9,750 nucleotides of DNA, from assembly GCA_022564695.1 (NCBI GenBank), contig JADFKX010000068.1, forward strand, positions 1 through 9,750, written 5' to 3'. The DNA comes from Chloroflexota bacterium (GTDB lineage Bacteria > Chloroflexota > Dehalococcoidia > SM23-28-2 > RBG-16-64-32). Below the pieces are notes generated by a model. It saw nothing but the letters and a program-made list of their open reading frames with translations, made no database searches and had not been told where the DNA came from. Position numbers and translations under genes: made by a program. Shown here piece by piece: positions 5,648 to 9,750 of the stretch (the stretch's first letter is position 1; every line of letters starts with the position of its first letter).

Positions 5648-5669
5648 CCGCAACGGAGGGCGGGGCTAC
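5642..5669. other. Hairpin after the penicillin-binding protein gene, overlapping the next -10
   Basis: GTAGCACCGC and GCGGGGCTAC pair over 10 positions with one mismatch around an 8-base loop. It begins 8 bases after the PBP stop. No T-run follows on the minus strand, so it is not a textbook intrinsic terminator. It also covers most of the extended -10 of the downstream operon, so it could end the PBP message, stabilise its 3' end or serve as an operator. Confidence 0.4.
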
Positions 5670-5676
5670 GCGGGCA

Positions 5677-7803
5677 TTAGGAGCCCAGCAGTGCCGCCTC
5701 CAGGGCCTGGCGTGCCTTGGGCCCCGCCTCAGTCGAGCTCAGCTCGCCTTCTTCCAGCGCGACTAGGGCGAGCGCGGAGGGCGCCGAGCGGTTGGCGTAG
5801 GCGACGAAGAATACGTGGTTAGCGCCGAAGGCGAGGTCTTCGGCGGTGCCGGACTTGCCGGCCACATCCAGAGGGGAGGAGGCAAAAACCGAGTAGGAGG
5901 TGCCGCCGGGGTTCTGAACGACGAGTGTGAGGCCGCTGCGGATCTCGGCCAGGGTGGCGGCGGATATAGGAAGGGGGCCTATCTCCTCAGCCGTGAACTC
6001 CTGGGCGGCGGCGCCGCCTGCATCGGCGATGCTCTTTACCAGAAGCGGCTTGCGTAAGACGCCATCGCCGGCGATGGCGGAGTAGGCGTTGGCGATCTGA
6101 AGGGGGGTGACGAGGACGAAGCCCTGGCCGATCCCCATGTTTACGCTATCGCCGCTGTACCAGGGCTCGCTGCGGTTCTCTTGTTTCCATTGCGCATCGG
6201 GCACGACGCCGGGGGCCTCGTCCAGGGCGTTGATGCCGGTGAACCCGCCGAAGCCGAAGCCCCGCGCGAACTCCGGCAGGATATCGGGATCGATGAGGTC
6301 CAGCCTGAGGGCGATCTCGTAGAAGACGGGGTTGCAGGATGCCATGAGGCCCTGCGCAACGGTGAGGAAGCCGCGGTCCACAGTCTGCCAGTTGTTCTTG
6401 GGGAAGTCTTCGCCCAGGCCTGTCCACACGGGCACGCAGCGGAACGTCTCGCCGGCGGAGACCCCGCCCTTCTCCAGGCCTGCCGCCATGGTGATCGGCT
6501 TGAAGGTGGACCCGGGCGGGTAGGTAGCCAGCAGGGGCCGGTGCAGGAACGGCAGGCGTTCATCGTTGGCGAGCTTGTTGTACTCCTCGTTGCTGAGACC
6601 GTCGGTGAGCGATTGGGGGTTGAATCTGGGGTAGGAGGCCAGGGCGAGCACGCCGTTGTCTCGCGGGTCCATGACGACGATAGAGCCAACCCGCTCGCCG
6701 AGCGAGCTCTCCGTCGCCTTCTGAATATCAATGTCCAGGGTGAGGATGACGTCCTTGCCGGCCTGGGTCGGCCTCTCGGCGATGGTGCGGCTGACGGTGC
6801 CTTCAGGGGTGATCGTGGCCAGAGTGCCGCCGTGCTCGCCGGCCAGGGCCTCATCGAACTGGGCCTCCAGGCCGAAGGCGCCGAGTTTGTCGCCGGCGCG
6901 GTAGCCCTGCACCGCCAACTCCTCCAGCTGTTCGGCGGTGACCTCCGCCATGTAGCCCAGGACGTGGGCGGCGGAATCACCGTTGGGGTAGATGCGCTGC
7001 GTCTCCTCCCGCACCACAACTCCCAGGTCGGAGAGGGCGTAGAACTTATCCAGCGCCTCGGCGCTGGTGCCGTAGGGCAAGGTGGTGACCGGGATGAAGT
7101 AGTAGGACGGTAGATCAGTCTCCACCTGGGCGCGAACGTCGGCCTCGGAGATGCTGAGGGCGGAGGCGAGGCCGGAGATGAGCGCCTCCTTATCGGTGGT
7201 AAGGTCTGGCACGAAGCCGATGACCGGTAGGCTGGCGTCCACCGCCAGCTCCTTACCGTTGCGGTCCAGGATGGAGCCGCGTCGGGGTGTGTCGGTGAAG
7301 AAGTGGACGAGGGAGCGGTCGTCCAGCTCGGCGAAGATGAGGGAGGGGCTCCACTCCACGTGCCACTCCTCCCTGCGCTCCGGCGTCGTGCCGGCGGAAG
7401 CCGAGACCGTTACCTCCTCCCGCACCAGGGTGATCCTTTGCGCCTGGTTGATGTCGTCGAAGAAGGAGGTGTGAACGGTGACGCTAACCGGAATCTCCGT
7501 GTCGTCATCCACTACGTTGGGTCCGAGCACGTAGTCGATGCCGGTGATTGTGGCCTCATCAGCGATGTCGTTGTAGCGCTTCACGAAGTCCTCTTTGCTG
7601 ATCGACGCTCGCGCTTCGGCGGAGATCAGCTCGTACATATCGCCGTACTCCTGCTTCTGCCAGAGGTCAAGGAATCGCTGCGCGGTTCCCAAGGGTGTCT
7701 TGGGGGGTTTGGCCTCCGCCTGGGGAGATGACTCTCCGCAGGCGGAGACGACGAGAACCACTAGGACCAGGATTAGGAGCGGCAGGGTGGTGAGCCAGCG
7801 CAT
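5677..7803 (-). CDS. Class B penicillin-binding lipoprotein with MecA_N domain (PBP3/PBP2a-like)
   Basis: A 708-residue peptidoglycan DD-transpeptidase that cross-links stem peptides outside the membrane. A hydrophobic signal (4-21) ends in a lipobox 'LVVSAC' with Cys 22 as lipid site, so it is probably a lipoprotein, as in B. subtilis PbpC. Residues about 36-160 look like the NTF2-like MecA_N domain of low-affinity PBPs. The dimerisation domain follows from 'RRGSILDRNGKELA' (174-187). The transpeptidase domain (about 370-705) has all catalytic motifs: S432-T-F-K435, S489-C-N491 and K650-S-G652-T. The ATG has no strong Shine-Dalgarno (an AGGA lies 10 bases away) and sits close behind an extended -10. 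It diverges from the antiporter gene. MecA_N-type PBPs in Gram-positives often bind beta-lactams poorly; that this one does is inference. Confidence 0.93.
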   Translation of the reverse strand: MRWLTTLPLLILVLVVLVVSACGESSPQAEAKPPKTPLGTAQRFLDLWQKQEYGDMYELISAEARASISKEDFVKRYNDIADEATITGIDYVLGPNVVDDDTEIPVSVTVHTSFFDDINQAQRITLVREEVTVSASAGTTPERREEWHVEWSPSLIFAELDDRSLVHFFTDTPRRGSILDRNGKELAVDASLPVIGFVPDLTTDKEALISGLASALSISEADVRAQVETDLPSYYFIPVTTLPYGTSAEALDKFYALSDLGVVVREETQRIYPNGDSAAHVLGYMAEVTAEQLEELAVQGYRAGDKLGAFGLEAQFDEALAGEHGGTLATITPEGTVSRTIAERPTQAGKDVILTLDIDIQKATESSLGERVGSIVVMDPRDNGVLALASYPRFNPQSLTDGLSNEEYNKLANDERLPFLHRPLLATYPPGSTFKPITMAAGLEKGGVSAGETFRCVPVWTGLGEDFPKNNWQTVDRGFLTVAQGLMASCNPVFYEIALRLDLIDPDILPEFARGFGFGGFTGINALDEAPGVVPDAQWKQENRSEPWYSGDSVNMGIGQGFVLVTPLQIANAYSAIAGDGVLRKPLLVKSIADAGGAAAQEFTAEEIGPLPISAATLAEIRSGLTLVVQNPGGTSYSVFASSPLDVAGKSGTAEDLAFGANHVFFVAYANRSAPSALALVALEEGELSSTEAGPKARQALEAALLGS

Positions 7804-7817
7804 GACGGCAGTGTCCT

Positions 7818-7826
7818 ATTTTACCA
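7818..7826 (-). promoter_or_regulatory. Extended -10 promoter of the penicillin-binding protein gene
   Basis: The minus strand reads TGGTAAAAT (TGn plus TAAAAT, 5 of 6). It ends 14 bases before the ATG at 7803, which gives a predicted leader of about 8 bases. No clear -35 is seen at 17 bases upstream. Confidence 0.45.
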
Positions 7827-7855
7827 GTAGAACGACGCGGCTGCGTCCTGGGTGC

Positions 7856-7907
7856 GCCTGCTTGCCCCCGCCGGGGGCGCGTCTGCCTCCGGCTGATGCA
7901 GGCAGGC
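7856..7907. other. Nested inverted repeat between the divergent PBP and antiporter genes
   Basis: GCCTGCTTGC (7856-7865) pairs with GCAGGCAGGC (7898-7907) at 9 of 10 positions plus a G-T pair. Near its left arm is a perfect 6-bp hairpin GCCCCC-GCC-GGGGGC (7864-7878). The right arm lies in a short GGCA tandem run. The element sits between the two outward-facing promoter candidates in the 151-base intergenic gap. It could be a shared control site or only a structured spacer. Confidence 0.4.
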
Positions 7908-7910
7908 AGG

Positions 7911-7939
7911 TTTACGCTAGCGTGCTTCATGGGTAGGAT
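7911..7939 (+). promoter_or_regulatory. Candidate antiporter promoter
   Basis: TTTACG (7911-7916, 4 of 6) and TAGGAT (7934-7939, 4 of 6) are 17 bases apart. The -10 ends 15 bases before the ATG at 7955. No Shine-Dalgarno lies between them. Confidence 0.35.
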
Positions 7940-7954
7940 TAGTGCCAATAGACT

Positions 7955-9235
7955 ATGGAAGGTATCACTGGCATACTCGTCGACCTGTTCATCCTGTTCT
8001 CGGCGGCGAAAGTGGCGGGCGAGCTTTTCACCAGGCTGCGTCAGCCACCCATAGTGGGCGAGGTGCTGGCCGGCGTGCTCATTGGCCCTCACGCGCTGGG
8101 GCTCATCGGCCTGCCGGATAGCGCTCTGATCGAGCTGTTCGGCGGCGATGAGAAGGCGGCCGAGGAAGCCCTCACCGTCGTCCTCGACGTCATCGCCGAG
8201 CTGGGCGTGATCATCCTTCTCTTCTTCGTGGGGCTGGAGACGCGGCTGAGCGATCTGCTGGAGGTTGGTGGCCGCGCCACAATGGTGGCGGTGCTGGGTA
8301 TCATCTTCCCCTTCATCCTGGGCTTTGCGTTCATCTGGCTAACAGATCCCGTTGCCTCAGCTGATCTCGGGATTGAGGCGGCGTTTGTAGCCACGGCGAT
8401 GGTGGCCACCAGCATCGGCATTACGGCTCGGGTGCTGGGCGACATTGGCGCTATCCGCACTCGCGAGGCGCGGATCATCCTGGGCGCGGCGGTGGTGGAC
8501 GATATCCTGGCGCTGCTGATGTTGTCTGTGGTCGTCGGTCTCGGTGGCGATGACTTCGACGCACTGGAGCTGGGGTTGACTGCGCTGGCTGCGGTGGCGT
8601 TCGTGACGTTCGCCGCGCTGGTGGGCACGCGGGTGATCCGGCAGTACAGCATCCACCTGGAGAAGCTGAAGATACGAAACGCGCCGTTCCTGGTGGCGAT
8701 GATCGTGATGCTGGGCCTGTCCGCGCTGGCTGGGATCATCGGTCTGGCGGCGATCATCGGCGCTTTCCTGGCGGGGATGATGCTGGCGGAGGCGAAGGAG
8801 AGGTTCAACCTGGAGCAGCAGGCGCTGCCTGTGTACGAGTTCCTGGTACCGTTCTTCTTCGTGATCATCGGCACGAAGGTAGACCCGGGAGCGTTTATGG
8901 ACAGCACGATACTGATGGTCGCGCTGGGGGTGACGGGGCTAGCCGTGCTTGGCAAGCTGATAGGCGGCGGCATCGCCTCGGCCGGGCTGCCCGTTCGCTC
9001 GGCTGCCATAATCGGGACGGGGATGGTGCCGCGGGGCGAGGTGGGGCTGGTAGTGGCGAGCATCGGCGCGGGTATGGGCGCCATCTCCGATGATATCTTC
9101 TCTGTCGTCGTATTCATGAGCATCGCCACCACGATCCTCGCCCCGCCCGCCCTGGTGGCGCTCTACCGCGGCTACCGGTTCACGGCCGAGGATGTTACGG
9201 AGGCGCCGGAAGAGCCCCCCCTCCCAGATCTATAG
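7955..9235 (+). CDS. CPA2-family cation/proton antiporter
   Basis: A 426-residue membrane antiporter of the Kef/NapA (CPA2) type that exchanges Na+ or K+ for H+ across the cytoplasmic membrane. About 12-13 hydrophobic helices span residues 5-405. Family marks are 'GEVLAGVLIGPHALG' (35-49), 'LLFFVGLE' (88-95), 'ATSIGITARVLGD' (151-163, the unwound helix), the ion-binding pair D182-D183 in 'GAAVVDDILALL', and 'VPRGEVGLVVAS' (358-369). Two aspartates, not Asn-Asp, suggest an electrogenic exchanger like NapA or NhaA. There is no TrkA-N nucleotide-binding domain; after the last helix only a short acidic, proline-containing tail follows, so KefB/C-type gating is unlikely. It is divergent from the PBP gene and 9 bases before the MFS gene, probably co-transcribed. 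Na+ versus K+ preference cannot be read. Confidence 0.9.
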   Translation: MEGITGILVDLFILFSAAKVAGELFTRLRQPPIVGEVLAGVLIGPHALGLIGLPDSALIELFGGDEKAAEEALTVVLDVIAELGVIILLFFVGLETRLSDLLEVGGRATMVAVLGIIFPFILGFAFIWLTDPVASADLGIEAAFVATAMVATSIGITARVLGDIGAIRTREARIILGAAVVDDILALLMLSVVVGLGGDDFDALELGLTALAAVAFVTFAALVGTRVIRQYSIHLEKLKIRNAPFLVAMIVMLGLSALAGIIGLAAIIGAFLAGMMLAEAKERFNLEQQALPVYEFLVPFFFVIIGTKVDPGAFMDSTILMVALGVTGLAVLGKLIGGGIASAGLPVRSAAIIGTGMVPRGEVGLVVASIGAGMGAISDDIFSVVVFMSIATTILAPPALVALYRGYRFTAEDVTEAPEEPPLPDL

Positions 9236-9244
9236 CGACGGTCC

Positions 9245-9750
9245 ATGGCCGTACAGCCTGAGGACGTCCGTCTACTAGCGAACAACAGCTTCCGCCGCCT
9301 GGTGGAGTCGCGCGCGGTGGGCCAGATAGGCCAGAACGCGATGCTGTTCACGCTGTTGATCCTGGTGGTTAATGAGACCGGCTCCAGCATCAACAGCACG
9401 CTGCTGGTCACGGCCTGGATCGTACCCTCCATCCTGCTGGGGATTCCGGCGGGGGGGCTGGCGGACGTCCTGCCGAGGCGCCCGCTGCTGGTCCTGGGAT
9501 ACGCGGTGCGCGTCGCCCTCGTCGTCCTGATGATCGTCAACGTGGACGATGTGTGGACCATATACCTGCTGGTGCTGGCTTTCTCCACGGTGAACCAGTT
9601 TACGGGGCCGGCTGAATCGGCGGCGCTGCCGGGGCTGGTGCGGCGAGACCAGTTGACGGGCGGCAACTCCTGGATGTTGTTCACGATCATGGTGGGGCAG
9701 GCGGTGGGCGCCGTAGCGCTGGCCCCCGATCGGGAAGGCACACGTCAGAA
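9245..9750 (+). CDS. MFS transporter, N-terminal part only (cut by contig end)
   Basis: An open frame from the ATG at 9245 to the window edge, 168 codons without a stop. Helix 1 covers about 24-43 and helix 2 about 52-72. The loop after helix 2 carries MFS motif A as 'GGLADVLPRRPLLVLG' (70-85). Helices 3 and 4 follow at about 81-99 and 104-118, and a fifth begins near 146. This fits the MFS_3/enterobactin-exporter-like drug and siderophore efflux branch; substrate is unknown. The gene begins 9 bases after the antiporter stop with no Shine-Dalgarno, so it is probably on the same mRNA. The frame turns abruptly polar after residue 161, where bases 9728-9750 match a sequencing adapter. Residues 162-168 are therefore probably not real, and the genuine sequence stops near 9727 in mid-helix 5. 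Confidence 0.85.
   Translation, partial: MAVQPEDVRLLANNSFRRLVESRAVGQIGQNAMLFTLLILVVNETGSSINSTLLVTAWIVPSILLGIPAGGLADVLPRRPLLVLGYAVRVALVVLMIVNVDDVWTIYLLVLAFSTVNQFTGPAESAALPGLVRRDQLTGGNSWMLFTIMVGQAVGAVALAPDREGTRQ
9728..9750 (+). other. Probable Illumina TruSeq adapter remnant at the contig end
   Basis: The final 23 bases, beginning GATCGG and containing the exact run GCACACGTC followed by GAA three bases before the end, align without gaps to the TruSeq read-1 adapter (GATCGGAAGAGCACACGTC then TGAA). I count 19 of 23 identities, with the mismatches at positions 7, 9, 10 and 20. It also coincides with the point where the MFS frame stops looking like a membrane helix. It is best treated as untrimmed artefact, not genome. 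Confidence 0.8.

Noticed and set aside
5613..5648. GTG start adding 12 residues to the unknown 145-residue protein
   Set aside because: That start would lie upstream of the transcription start expected from the extended -10 at 5639-5647 and has no Shine-Dalgarno. The ATG at 5610-5612 fits better.
6181..7113. A 310-codon plus-strand open frame opposite the PBP gene
   Set aside because: It lies wholly antisense to a PBP with all catalytic motifs. Its product is Gly/Val/Arg-rich without a recognisable domain, as expected for a shadow in GC-rich DNA.
8089..9132. A 347-codon minus-strand open frame opposite the antiporter gene
   Set aside because: Its product is a low-complexity Ser/Thr/Ala/Ile mix without domains, which mirrors hydrophobic codons of the antiporter on the other strand.
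9172..9741. A minus-strand open frame across the antiporter 3' end and the MFS gene
   Set aside because: The plus-strand MFS frame has helices and motif A. The minus frame has no domain and begins within the adapter-like bases.
1..9750. CRISPR array, insertion sequence, tRNA or rRNA gene
   Set aside because: I saw no regularly spaced direct repeats, transposase motifs, terminal inverted repeats, tRNA cloverleaf or rRNA-like conserved stretch.

Overview
This is a GC-rich bacterial window with tightly packed genes on both strands. A MecA_N-type penicillin-binding lipoprotein, an AmaP-like membrane anchor and a possible Gram-positive-type LexA operator suggest a monoderm-like lineage such as a peptidoglycan-containing Chloroflexota (Dehalococcoidia/SAR202-like) or a relative. 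That placement is inferred from gene content, not from a marker gene. The right edge looks like a raw contig end: the last 23 bases closely match an Illumina adapter, so this is probably a draft or metagenome assembly.

Layout. (1) Positions 1-2136, minus strand: the tRNA methylthiotransferase gene mtaB overlaps an amaP-like gene by 4 bases, followed by the first codons of a possible third gene. (2) 2137-2522: an intergenic region that holds a 44-codon minus-strand zinc-ribbon gene with a near-consensus promoter and a 14-bp palindrome of the form GAAC-N4-GTTC between its -35 and -10. (3) 2523-4206, plus strand: glycerate 2-kinase and a class II aldolase-like gene, overlapping by 8 bases. (4) 4293-5612, minus strand: a probable three-gene operon of an unknown 145-residue protein, a small zincin-fold metallopeptidase and a four-helix membrane protein. 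(5) 5677-7803, minus strand: a class B penicillin-binding lipoprotein. (6) 7955-9750, plus strand, divergent from the PBP gene: a CPA2 cation/proton antiporter, then the 5' part of an MFS transporter cut by the contig end.

Most of the content is housekeeping: tRNA modification, cell wall, ion homeostasis and three-carbon metabolism. The least ordinary item is the tiny gene at 2242-2376. Its Cys pattern resembles the C-terminal tail of class II (B12-dependent) ribonucleotide reductase, here as a free-standing protein apparently under a DNA-damage-type operator. A second pattern is that several genes that open a transcript have a -10-like box only 8-15 bases before the ATG and no clear Shine-Dalgarno. 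Several genes inside operons carry strong Shine-Dalgarno sequences instead. This suggests leaderless or very short-leader transcripts.
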